A stretch of 64,000 nucleotides of DNA, taken from the NCBI GenBank assembly GCA_037577475.1, contig JBAGJB010000158.1, forward strand, positions 328,501 to 392,500. Reading direction: 5' to 3'. Each line of letters starts with the position of its first letter. The stretch's first letter is position 1. Of this stretch, positions 1 to 11,400 are shown piece by piece. The notes beneath the pieces are model-generated. The model saw only the letters and a list, made by a program, of their open reading frames with translations. It was not told where the DNA came from and searched no databases. A program made the position numbers and the translations under genes. The stretch is from Chaunax sp. Z400 (Eukaryota > Chordata > Actinopteri > Lophiiformes > Chaunacidae).

Positions 1-697
1 TGCCTTAAAATCCTGAAAATAACATTGTGGGTTTCTTCATTTGATTAGGCCCAAAGGAACAGAAGCATCAACTCAGGAACATATCAAGTGTTATCAAGTG
101 ACAATCGTACCAAATACTTTGTTATATGTTAATTCAGTTAGACCTTAAGTACTGGACTTCTGCAAATGGAAGAGTCAAATTGTAAAGATTCTCTCTAGTG
201 ATGTTTTACAATATAAAAGTAATAATTTAATTATAATGGTCACATAATGAATTCAATAAACTAATTACAAATTCTTAAAATCAGGATTATTCTTAATTCA
301 TTTAAAAATATTCAATCCAAAACAAAAATGTTTAGTTTGATACTGTTGGATGTAACATATCCCCCTGCTTCACTGAAAACTATCACCAATCCAATAAATT
401 CAGATTTCTGAAATTTATCCTTAGAGACACAAAATTCCACCCAGGTTATCATCACTGCCACGGACAAAGTGAGGAGGGGATATAGGAATGAGTTCCATCT
501 GTTTCCGGAGCTTAAGTCAAAAACTGATCAATAATTTTTCATTTAAACTCTGCAAACACATCAGTCATAAAATGACATGTTGCCTTTTGTCTTTTTTTCA
601 TTTTTTTCCATTTCCATGGTAACAAGTTGTATTTGTCTCACATAAGGGTTTATGGGACATAACTCAAAAACTGTTATTAACCATTTCTTCATGAAAC

Positions 698-740
<43 letters not shown>

Positions 741-1700
741 ATATATATATCTCATGTACTCGAGAGGTACTTTTCTTTCATATTTTGGAAATTTTAAGGA
801 TTTTATTTTTTGTTTTTAAAAAAATTAAAACTTTTTCTCAGATATGCAATTAACAAGGACAACTTCAATAAGACGGGCATCCTTCGTATTTCATTTTTAT
901 TGAAACATGAAATGGTTATTTGCTCCAAAATGTTTGTTTTGACAGAGTAGGTGGTTTCAAGAAAAGAAATCTCAAAATAAAAGGTAATAGTGGAAAAGGA
1001 TGCAGGACATTTCACTTAAAAAATATTTCCTGTGCAGACAACTTAAATAACTTCTTCCTCATGAGCGCTTCATCCTTGTTCAATTCAGCTTTGAAACAAT
1101 GAATTGCTCTGATAGACAGTAAACTAAAAGATGTCCTGGGGCTGAAGTACAAGTGAAAAATGATTTCAGTGAATGGAGGAAAACAAAAGGGGAAATAGCA
1201 CTGGGATTTTCCCAATATGTTACCCTAGTGTGACCCTCAAGCCTGCTCTGCTGGGCAGAATGACAGATTTTAGGTGAGAGGGGAAAGGTTAGATTTAGGT
1301 TAAGGCAGTTAGTTTTTTCCCCCCGTTGATAACAACAACATATCACGGGTGTGAAGCTGTAATATCATGACTGGCCTCAGATAAGCATATTCATCACACA
1401 CACAGTCATTTAAAGGTATTTATAATGGAACGTGAAGAACAGAATTTGGCAAACATTAACTAATGTGATAGATTCCATGTAAATGAGCTCACATAATGTG
1501 TCTGTCCATGAGAACGTTATTAAATCCAGAGAGGAGCAGCAGAGTATGAAATCGGACATGTTGACTCATTGACCACTTAGCTAGAGCAGAAAACTATTGA
1601 TTGAACAAGTCCTGCGTGGATAACTGACTGGTATTGATAATGTGGATATTCCAACCACAGTGATGATTTCCTTCTCTGTACATTTAGAGCAAACACATTC
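1..1700. other. No gene recognised; AT-rich sequence with a TA microsatellite
   Basis: No exon or conserved protein is recognisable on either strand. The only clear structure is an almost pure TA tract at about 700-750. If the immunoglobulin gene just to the right is real, this stretch would be its first downstream intron, because that gene reads leftward. I looked for the second half of its V domain here and did not find it. Confidence 0.5.
700..750. repeat. (TA)n microsatellite
   Basis: About 25 TA units with a single TT interruption near 729-730. Confidence 0.95.
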
Positions 1701-1721
1701 GAACAATTGAGTGCTAACAAA

Positions 1722-2120
1722 TCAAATTATTGAACCAATGCCACTTTCAGGATCTGGAGACACAAACTGAACTCTGCCCCGATATCGATGATCAAAATCA
1801 CTGTAGATGCGATGATCTCCAGCATACCAGATAACCACTGTTTCTTTTCTCTGTATGTCTGCAGGCTTGGTGCTCCACTCAATATCAATTCCTCCCAAGT
1901 CTTCAGGAGCAAGGGTGAAGTGTAAGGTGAGGGTCACGTCGTCTCCCACTGCCGCATATGTAGGTGATATTGACTGTGACACGATCTGCAGTCCATGAGA
2001 TGGTTTTGCAGTGAAAGGCAATAATGAGAGGGTCATGAACAAATGCCATAGCTTGAGCCTGGTGATCAGAGGCTTTCGATGAGGAGGAGGCCTTCGTTGA
2101 AATGCTCTTGAGATTGGCAT
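1722..2120 (-). CDS. V-set immunoglobulin-domain protein, first coding exon (VSIG8/CTX-like), partial
   Basis: The ATG at 2120 directly follows a good acceptor (TTTTAAAATCTGTAG). A basic N-terminus and a hydrophobic stretch (about residues 25-40, LWHLFMTLSLLPF) look like a signal peptide. Then comes the first half of a V-set domain: VGDDVTLTL in the B strand, GGIDIEW with the conserved Trp, and RYRGRVQF. Spacing and the PEDLGG-IDIEW block resemble VSIG8 and CTX/CAR relatives, whose V domain is normally split by an intron. The open frame runs to a stop at 1722, but a weak donor (TTG|GTTCAA) near 1733 would end the exon where those relatives split. The second half-domain was not found to the left, so it may lie outside the window or be lost. 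The usual B-strand cysteine appears replaced by Leu. Ortholog identity is not secure. Confidence 0.6.
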   Translation of the reverse strand: MPISRAFQRRPPPHRKPLITRLKLWHLFMTLSLLPFTAKPSHGLQIVSQSISPTYAAVGDDVTLTLHFTLAPEDLGGIDIEWSTKPADIQRKETVVIWYAGDHRIYSDFDHRYRGRVQFVSPDPESGIGSII

Positions 2121-2408
2121 CTACAGATTTTAAAAGAACAGAGTTTAAATTTGAATCAAATAGACTGAAATGTGGATTTTTGTAACTATTTTAGATGAAA
2201 ATATGGAACCTACCAACATACGGATCCAGATTTCAATTTGTTACATTACACGTTAGCACGCTAAAACCGAATTTTCATTTCTTGATAAATCTTTTCAACA
2301 ACCATTAAAACTTGTGTCCAAAGTCTTCCTAAAACAGTAAAATAACCCGTAGCGGTTCAGAGAGGCTAGAAACACTCAAAATATAGTATTTTTGTCAGAG
2401 CAACTTAC

Positions 2409-2470
2409 CATTCTGATACAGCTTTCCCGTGTGTGAAAACAAAATGGCTGACACTGAACTTTGAACTTTG
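2409..2470 (-). other. 5'UTR exon of the V-set Ig gene
   Basis: On the minus strand this ends in CAGAATG|GTAAGTTG, a strong splice donor at 2408/2407, with the next acceptor right at the start codon at 2120. A CAGCCATTTTG sequence (YY1-like, frequent at transcription starts) lies just upstream of the donor. The outer boundary is a guess. Confidence 0.45.
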
Positions 2471-2690
2471 TGACCAAAAATTCAAAAGCTGTCAACTGAG
2501 CTGTACCTGACATATGGGCTTGGTCCTAGGTACTCTGAGTCAAATTTTGGAGGCTCTGACCCCGCCCAAACTCTGGGAATTACCCCATTTGTCCCTTCCA
2601 TATTTCAATCTATGGAATTGGAATGGAATCTATCGAAAACTTGGAATTAGTATTTCCACATTCTCATTTGGTTGGTCACATGGTCAAAGG
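2410..2690. promoter_or_regulatory. Probable bidirectional promoter
   Basis: Two divergent first exons are inferred, one leaving leftward (donor at 2408) and one leaving rightward (donor at 2747). YY1-like CCAT cores lie near both starts: AAAATGGCTG at about 2441-2450 and GCAGCCATATTG at about 2703-2714. No TATA box is obvious. This is inferred from exon geometry, not from expression data. Confidence 0.4.
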
Positions 2691-3084
2691 CCAAAGGTCA
2701 CGGCAGCCATATTGACTTCACCTCCACATATTCCCTGCAACACAAGGTAAGATGCTCTCTTAAAAGTGCTAATGTGCCAGGAACTGGTTACAAGTGTTTC
2801 TTAAACAGCTTAGACACGTTTTCACACAAGTTTTTGAGTGAAATCTTGGTGTTTGGTGTGGCTAAGTATTATGCTAAAGTCCTAGCAGTAGCACTAACCC
2901 ACCGCGTCATAATAGATTGAAATCTGGAATTGGTTATTCGGGATTCTCATCTGTTAATAGATGGACATTTGGAATTTGAAGGTGACAAGTAGGGTAAACT
3001 GTGGAGCACTCAAAGTGACTAGAGAAGCACCCATAAGCGTCTGTTTTCTGTTCACCTTTCACCAGTTTGTGAAGCCCAGACGAC

Positions 3085-3573
3085 ATGTCCATGTGCCCGA
3101 ACCACCCTGGCGGCAAGTCCCCGTGGTGCCCAGAGACTGAGCCCGAGCCCAACGCCAAGTTCCCACGTGGGCCTGAGCCCGAGCCCAAGCCCACTCATGA
3201 GACCAAGTCCACCAACAAGTCCACTGCGGGGAACCAGACCGAGCCCTCCGATGAATCCCCTCCGGGGACCCAGACCGAGCCCTCCGATGAATCCCCTCCG
3301 GGGACCCAGACCGAGCCCCCCGAAGAATCCCCTCCGGGGACCCAGACCGAGCCCTCCGATGAATCCCCTCCGGGGACCCAGACCGAGCCCTCCGATGAAT
3401 CCCTCCTGGGGACCCAGACCGAGCCCTCCGATGAATCCCCTCCGGGGACCCAGACCGAGCCCTCCGATGAATCCCCTCCGGGGACCCAGACCGAGCCCCC
3501 CGAAGAATCCCCTCCGGGGACCCAGACCGAGCCCCCCGAAGAATCCCCTCCGGAGAGGCGCGCCAGAGAGTGA
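3085..3573 (+). CDS. Pro/Glu/Thr-rich repeat protein (162 aa), function unknown
   Basis: The ATG at 3085 lies 22 bases after a good acceptor (ctgttcacctttcaccag at 3063); a matching donor is at 2746 (CACAAG|GTAAG). After about 50 residues the protein becomes a run of 12-residue repeats of the type EPSDESPPGTQT, with variants EPPEESPPGTQT and one SDESLLGTQT, ending PPERRARE. It is acidic, has no predicted membrane segment and should be disordered. A poly(A) signal follows at 3667. The mirror frames are also open because the repeat is 36 bp, so the frame rests on the start codon, splice geometry and poly(A) direction. It could instead be a non-coding transcript over a minisatellite. No family recognised. 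Confidence 0.45.
   Translation: MSMCPNHPGGKSPWCPETEPEPNAKFPRGPEPEPKPTHETKSTNKSTAGNQTEPSDESPPGTQTEPSDESPPGTQTEPPEESPPGTQTEPSDESPPGTQTEPSDESLLGTQTEPSDESPPGTQTEPSDESPPGTQTEPPEESPPGTQTEPPEESPPERRARE
3238..3555. repeat. 36-bp GC-rich minisatellite
   Basis: About nine head-to-tail copies of a 36-bp unit beginning GAGCCCTCCGATGAATCC, very little diverged. Variants (CCCCGAAGAA for CTCCGATGAA; CTCCTG for CCTCCG) are shared between non-adjacent copies, as expected from unequal exchange. The unit is exactly 12 codons. Confidence 0.95.
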
Positions 3574-3666
3574 GGTATACTCGTGAAGAATGGTTGTTTG
3601 CAAATATGTTTTTGGACAGTTTCAAGAGGAGGCTATGTTCACATTGTACAGTTAATCCAGTTTGAA

Positions 3667-3672
3667 AATAAA
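3667..3672 (+). terminator. Poly(A) signal AATAAA
   Basis: A canonical hexamer about 95 bases after the stop of the repeat-protein frame, followed by T/G-rich sequence. It supports plus-strand transcription of that gene. Confidence 0.5.
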
Positions 3673-3734
3673 GGTTCTGAGCATTGAGTTCTGCGTCGGA
3701 GTTTGATTTTGACACATAACAGTGTGACTCTGTC

Positions 3735-3905
3735 AATAACTTCCCACATTCTCATCTACACACTTCCACATCCACATATGCTGACTTCCAGATTCTGATT
3801 TACACACTTCCACATTCTCATCTATTGACCTCCACATTCAAATATACTGACTTCCAGATTCTGATTTATGCACTTCCACATTCTCATCTACGCGCATCAT
3901 AGTAG
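3735..3905. repeat. Degenerate tandem repeat, about 68-bp unit
   Basis: The phrase CTTCCACATTCTCATCTA-like recurs with intervening CTGACTTCCAGATTCTGATTTA blocks. The run ends with the inverse phrase TAGATGAGAAT at 3902-3912. Short related pieces also occur near 2655 and 2942. Confidence 0.7.
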
Positions 3906-3912
3906 ATGAGAA

Positions 3913-5403
3913 TTTGGACCTTTTTTCTCACTCGATAACTCATTATGACATGTGGCTATACTGATGCTGCCACTTGTGTTGGATGCAGCCCTCCATTAGC
4001 TTCCACAGTCATCCAGGCAGGCAGGACAATGGTTGCTGCCCAGCTGAACCATATGAGCTAATTGCTCTAGCCAGAGAGCTGGAAAGTGAAGTGACAGTGT
4101 GTGTGAGGCAGAGATGATGACTGAGGTGTACAGAGAGGAAGAGGGCGTCTGTTATGTTAAAAAGAATAAGATAGAAAACTAGAGTTTGGATTTAAATGGC
4201 TGTTCTGTTTTTGCTGCCTTTTGACTGCAAAAATGAAGTTGATGTGTTACGAGAGGACAGAATACATGTAATTTAAGCTGGAAAACAACACCTCGCTGTC
4301 TTTTTACTGCACCCAAACTTTAAAAGCTTCAAGAGAAAAGCTCCCAACATCACAAGTCTTAATCACATGAAGGTTAGCTACTTTCTCCAACTTCCTCCTT
4401 CACTCTCCGACTCTGTCCAGAGACTGGTAACACAGAGCCGGGTTGGTGGTTAGCAAGGTAACTCCAAGTTACCCGTGGTGTTCAGTGTTCAGATGCCGGT
4501 TCATTTCTAACGGGGTACATCACCATGGTAACTTATGCTGCACACCTAACCTGAGAAATCAACACATACAAAAGCATCGCCTTATCAACTGACTGGAAAA
4601 TGACATCATCATTCACAGAAGATCCCAGAGCTCCATGTTCAGACTGTGAGGTGTACTCCTATGTGGAGGCCCCGCCCTGTCTTCTTCTTCTTTTTGTTTA
4701 CTTCTGTCAAAACCATTTCACTGTGTCTTTGTATCGTGTATTTGCTTTACTTATAAGACATGAAAGTTAGTAGATTCTAGATCATGGCAATCATTGAGGG
4801 TGAGAAGTGTCCATCATTCCACAATCAATTCATTTTGAGTATACTGTACTTACAGTATACTGGGTTTTGGCTTAGTAGTAAGAACACTTATAGACTCAAA
4901 CTGGTCACTTTGAGTATGGAAGTATGTGATTTGGGACACAGCTTATGTTTAGTCTCAATATACCCCAATAAATATGACATCATTTAGGATTTTCATTGTC
5001 TCTGAGTTGAATACAGCTACAGGTATAAACCTGATGGGTTCTGTTAGCATCAGTTTGTCTCACTCATCATCATCATCATCTTCAGGAGCGTTTTGAGACT
5101 TCCAGCTTCAGAAATGGTTCAATCAAAAATTCAAAAACTTCCAGGTTGAAAATCGTTTGGTTACCATGTGTCCAGTTGGAGCTCCAGGACCTTTACATGA
5201 GGACAGTAGAAGGATCAGAATGAATGGCTGAGTGTTCACTGATGGTGTGTCTACAACCCCACAATGTGCTTTACCTCTAAAGATGAAGACACAGTTTTAA
5301 GCAAACAAAAACATTCAGCTTTACTTACAACAAAAACATTCAAAACATTGAACAACAAAATGAACCTTAACTTAACTTAAACTGAATCAAATACTAAAAG
5401 GGT
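3913..5403. other. Intergenic; piwil1 3' flank
   Basis: No coding region recognised. It contains a CAT trinucleotide run near 5066-5081, a 24-bp palindrome at 4838, and the likely 3'UTR of the leftward piwil1 gene just before 5404. No convincing minus-strand AATAAA was found close to the stop codon. Confidence 0.5.
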
Positions 5404-8400
5404 TCAAAGATAGAAGAGCAGGTTGTCCAGCTTGACGTTGGGCTCCCTGTGGATGCTCTGACCCACGAGGAAAGCCAACTTGTGGGCGTACTTGCAGGGA
5501 GCGGGCACTCTGACGACCCCCTAAAGCATCAGAGAAAATAGAGTCAACTCACAAATCACACCGACCTTTATTACCTCTGCCAACGAGGTCATTTTCACCC
5601 GTGTGTTTGTTTGTTGTTCTGTCAGCAGGATTATCTGAACGTTACGAACCAAATGTCATTAGAGTTTATGGAGGGGCTGGGCTGGAGCCAGGCACAAATC
5701 CATTAAACAATGGTGTCGATCCAGATCTAGATCCTGATCCAGATCCAGGAATCTTTTTTTTCTTTTTCATAAATATGTTGAAAAGTAATCTTCCAATCAT
5801 AAAGAGAGAATCCAGCTAAGGGAACCTCTGACCGACTAGAACCTGATCCAGATGTGAATATGATGAACTGTCATCAGAACCGATACATCATACATCATCA
5901 TCGTGTAGTTGAGATCATATGGATTCAGAACAATCATTTCCAACTTAGTTTCCATGCGTAGCTAATGAAGCATGAAAAGGTCACAACAATTGTGACATTT
6001 GCAGAAACTTTATTGATACCAGAATTGTGTTTTCAGTTTTCACTAGAATACGGCTCTCTCGTTGGGGGTATGTGCTCTGCTCTTTATACTGAACATGGCG
6101 TTGGCCTACCTGCCAGTTGAAGTACATGTGGCACAGCTTGTAGGTGAGCCGCTGCATGTGGTCAGGCTTCAGTCCGCTGGTGTCGAACACGACGTTGTAG
6201 TGGGTCGGGGAGACGCTTCCATTGCGGACAGCCTGGCTCACGATGTAGAAGTCATACCTGCAAACCAGGGCTGCAGCGGTTAACCACCACTACCAGATTT
6301 TACTTGCCATTATAAGGCGTATTAGCCTAAGCAGCTAATGACTTTCCACAGATCTGATGGTTCAGGAAGGTCTGGTTCGCCCCCATTTACAACTATTTCT
6401 ACACAGATCTGATTATAAGGGTTCAGATTAAGACTTTCCATATTCTTTTAATTGAAACAAGAACCTCTGAACACCTGCCTCCCTCCCTCAGGACAATGCT
6501 AACTACAAGAAGCTAAAAACTTACCACTCTGGACGGGTGACCTCTGAGTCAATGACGGTGCCGGGGGGGGGGGTTGGTCACCTTGCCGTGCAAGCGGGCG
6601 AAGAACCTGGTGGCGATGCGCTTGTTCACCACCACCACACTCAGCTTGGGCCTAAATGAGCAGATAGAGAAGCTCCATCAGGTGGGTGAGCTTCCAAACT
6701 ATGACCATTAACATCAGCTGGTGGATTACCAACATGTCATCCTCAGATCAGAGGAGGTTCATAGAGCTGAGTCTGTTACTCGGCTGAAAAGAGTGTCTTG
6801 TACTTTTTGCGATTATAAACTGTGTATATTTTCACTCCTGATGAAAGGAAATCTCATGTCCACATCCTAAAGACCACTGCAGATAAAACTCAATCAGCTC
6901 TCTTCTGCCACGGTTTGTAAAATCACTATCTTCACTCAGCCGAGGGCTTTTGACTAAAGAGCACAGTGAAGAAGCTGAATGTGTGTTTCAGTGTTGGCTC
7001 ATCAACATGGTGTAGTGTGTCTGTTTACAGAAATCACACAGCTTTCAGTGTCAGTTCATTTTAAAAGGAAATGAAAGCATTCTTTCATTTGTGAACATCC
7101 ATGTACATTATTTTAGTTTTTACTGTCTGCCCTGACACTATAAGATTATTTACATTGAACAGGTAAATAATGGTGTCCTAGTGTCGAATACATGTGATGT
7201 CACCTTTCAAACAGTCACTCACATGTAGTCCTGTCCCATTTTCTTGATGCAGTCCTTGATCTGTGCCACCTCATAGTTGACCACGCTGGACAGCTGGCCG
7301 TCTCCAACTCCGTCTCGGTACACAATGATGCGCGAAGGCAGGCACTTGTTGAACTTCAGGTAGTCTCCCAGGGCCCCTGGAAAACAAACACAAAGATGGA
7401 AAACTTTACTTACCAATGCTGAGATTCATGTGTATTTTAAAAGATCCCCTCCACACATGTAGAACAATTCTCTGATGTGTGTTTGATGTGGTTTTTGCAT
7501 CAAGTATAACTACATTAAAGAACTTAATATGCCGTACTCCTTTTCCCTTTTTAAAAATTCCAGAACAAATGAATATGATTTTCATCACAGCAGTTTATCT
7601 GTTTGACACAAGCTGCCTCCTACGTCACTGTGGGGTCCCTTCTCAGTCAATGAACAACGGAGGCTTTAAGTTTCCACATCATGTTTGTTTGCTGAGTACT
7701 GGACCAGGATTGGCTCCTAACTATTGCAGTCCTGCCTCTTAAAAATCTGATTTTCAATGAGCGCAGAGAAAATGGACACTTGGACCAATGGGCGTGAATA
7801 CAGGTTCTCCTACAGCGACTCTGCACGTCGTCCTGACCCTTCAGGAACAAGAAGAAAACATTTGACTGGTGGGGACTTTGTAGAGACAGAGAGGGGTTTG
7901 TGGCACAACTTCACCTCCTTCACACAGAGAAGGGAAAAAGGACCATAGGGCAAAAACTCCGGCAACACTTGAAGTATTAGGAACAACTTTATTATTAGAC
8001 CGACGCGTTTGGGCTTGTGGCCTTCATCAGGGTCATCATAAAACACATTGCAAACAGCATTTAAAAAGGGAATGTATGAAGCAGAAAAAAATGTAACCAG
8101 AAAACTTACCAGTTAAGGCCTGACTCAGTCCATCCATGATTTCTTGACCTTTGTGCTGCAGCACACACTTTGAGTACCACCTGGACACAGAAATGAGAAC
8201 ACAGCTTAGCTGAGATAGGGAGGCCACCATAACAAATACCTGTGCACATGGTGAGCACAAGCTAATTCACAACGGACCAAATTATAGCACGTCAACACCG
8301 AGGCCTTCATGAGACAGATTCATGTCACGGTTTACAAGTGGACAGCAGTAAGTCCAGGTGTGCAGCAACCATGACACATAAAGGACACATGTGACATCCA

Positions 8401-11400
8401 TTTGGATTTCTAACGGGGGTCTCTTACCTGCTAAGGTGAGCAGCAGCTGTTGATGAGCACAGTTTGGACTGATCTCACCACTGAACTAGTCACCAGAACA
8501 TCCTCAGACTAGGCCAAGCTCAATTATTTGGCCCTTCTTGTTAGTTTGGTAAATGTTCTACATGAAGCCATTTCTCTTCTTTGTGTACAAGATGGTGTCT
8601 GTCTTTACGTACATATTTCTTTACGTACATATTTCTTTGCATATTTCTTTACGTACATATTTCTTTGCACATAGAGCAGGGAGGTGAGATCCGCTGGCTA
8701 CTTGTGATGGTTCACCAGGACAGATACTAACACCAGGTGTGAACAGGCTGTCTGCTGTAGAAACTAACCTGCTCATGGTCGGGTTGAGGCTGGCTACCAG
8801 CGCTCCGATGGACCTTTTCCCAGCTGTAATGTCATGGTAGCAGTCGATGCCCACAATCATCAGATGTTTGAGCTGCACAAACAGGTGGGACACGTTAAAA
8901 TACAACACGTTCTAGTTCTGTGACAAACACCAAATCAGTTTTCATTTTTGTAAACCGTTGGGTCTTTACCCCGACCTTCTGAACGGACTCAAAACTTTCA
9001 TGGACACCGTCTGCCTCTCCTGTTCTTCAGCTTTGTACACTGGCTGCACTGGTGTGTGCATGACTTACGGGGATTTCCACACTCCAGAGCTCTCCTCCCA
9101 TCTTACAAGCCATCTGCAGTACAATCTTGGTAGCCACAGTCACGAGAGCCCCGGCTCGATTCAGAGTACGGGACAGCACGCACTGGCTGGGAATGGGGCG
9201 GTCCACACAGAGGTACTTCTTGACGCTGTCGTACTTGTCCTTTCTGTTGCTGGAGAGGACCACCACCACCTGACAAACACAAATGACTGGTCTCATACGT
9301 GCAAGCGTGGCGACAATGCACCGATGAAACAGTAACAAAGCTCAAACTTGTGGAGGCGAACTGCGTTTCTGTGTTTGTGTTCCATGTATTCAGACACTAA
9401 CCATCTGTGTTTGGGGTCCAACATTGTGCTGCAGGGCTCTGAGGAGAGACCCCTGATGATCCTCATACTCGACCCTGAATCAAAAGGACAGACTGCTTTA
9501 TTTTTTTAGCTAGCTGTACAAAATAAAGTGGCAACTGAATTAATTAAATGTTTTCTAAACGATGGTCCACAAAGCACACAAATGTGTTGATGCAGACGAA
9601 GGGTCAACATTCAGGGAACCATTGTGACTAATTTCACTTCTCTTATCACAGGCGGTGCAGAAACCCGGTTTTTGACTGAAGGATGTTAAATGTTAGAACT
9701 CACATGACAGCTGTCTGCATGCGGACACCCAGAGGCTCGCTCACTCTACGGAGGGTCTGCAGGAGGGCCCGGGCTTCACCGCTGTTGCGACGGGTGTAAA
9801 ACAGGATCCAGTTTTCCAGCGGCGGAGCACTAATCAGAGGCACCCCACGCATCTCTCTGGCCCAGTTAGCTGTTACGGGGTCGTAGTCATACTGGGTGAC
9901 ACAAATAACTACATTAAACTCTTAATTAAGATCACATGAATGAATCTATTTAATTCATTCCATAATAACAAATTTAAGCAACCAGAAGAATCCCATACCG
10001 ATCTTGGACCCTGGAAAAGCCTCTCCTGTGGGAGGACTCTGCCGGTCACATTGAGGAGTTCCTTATCAAAGCTGAGTCCCCACTTATCCAACTCGGCCTG
10101 AGCATCAGCGTGCCTGTGAAACAAATTTCAGGATTTAAATTGAAGCTTGGGATGAAACCGCCTGAAGAAGTTGACAGAACAGTTAGCATTTTCACTTCTG
10201 TGCATATAAACACACTAAATGCACAAGCTGAGGACAACTTCTGGGTAAAACGGTGAAGAGCCTCGTGATCGATGACAGGAAGGAGGAGGCAGTCATGAAA
10301 ATGTTTGTTAATGATTAAAAAGCCATTTATTTTACTCTAAATTAAATACAAGCAAGGTTTTTAATAAACAGACTCCTTAAATCTTTGAACAGCAGCGCCC
10401 TATTGGAACAATTTAAGAGGTTGTTTTACTCATGATTGTTTCCTATTAAATGAAGAGTTGAGAGAAAGACAGTTCAGGCATCTTCTGCTCATCGTCATGA
10501 CAAACCAAAGTGAGTGGGTGAAGTTTCTTCATCCAGATTCTTATCTTCATGTCCTAATTTTACTTTCCTCTGCATCTTAACTGATATTTCAGTTCCAGAC
10601 ACAGAAGGAAATAGATACAGATGTCACTACATTCATTTGCTGCTGCAGTAGAGCAATGGTTGCCCCTGCTGCAAAGAAGGGGGGCTGTTTGCTGCACTTG
10701 ATAGCGGTACACGCTAGGTGGCAGCAGAGATCTTAAATCCTGAGTGAACGGTGTAAATGTAATTGCCCAATGCCCAGCAGACAGTCATTCCTTACAGTGA
10801 TACACCCACAAGCTGTTTGCCAGTTAAACTCACACGTGTGAAGCTGTGTATTGTTGTTTACACAACCTCAAACAAGATACAAGTGAGATTTGTATTTTCT
10901 TGTTTACTGCCTTCAGTTTTCACGGATTTGGAGAGAAGAAGCTTTCCAATAAACCAGTAGCAAGAAAGCCGCTCGTGTCTTTGATTGATTGAATTTATTT
11001 GGTAGAAATTCATATAAACACACAAATATAGATGAATACTGAGGATAACACATAAAGTATAACATGGGATCATTATTTCCAACGATCCCAGCGATCCCAA
11101 CGAACCAAATGTGGGACAATGTGGGACACATTACCAATACTGAGAAGTAGCCTGAAATTTAAAATAATGTCCATCTAACTTACAAAATAAACAATACATT
11201 ACGCAGGTTACAGGTTAGGACCGTAGCATGTTTAAAACTTTAACATACTTTTGTTATCGTATTAAGTTTCACTGTACTTATTGTATTGAGTGATAGTCTG
11301 CTTGTACTCCTATTTCTATCCCTATTTCTCTCTATTTCTATAACTTTTGAAAGTAGTTGTTTTTCATGTTTTATCAACAGTGAATCTGACTAAACTCAGC

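Noticed and set aside
3052..3736. Minus-strand frames of 183 and 225 codons over the 36-bp minisatellite
   Set aside because: They mirror the repeat; poly(A) signal and splice sites favour the plus strand.
8604..8668. Regular repeats considered as a CRISPR-like array
   Set aside because: Contiguous short tandem repeats without unique spacers, in a vertebrate intron.
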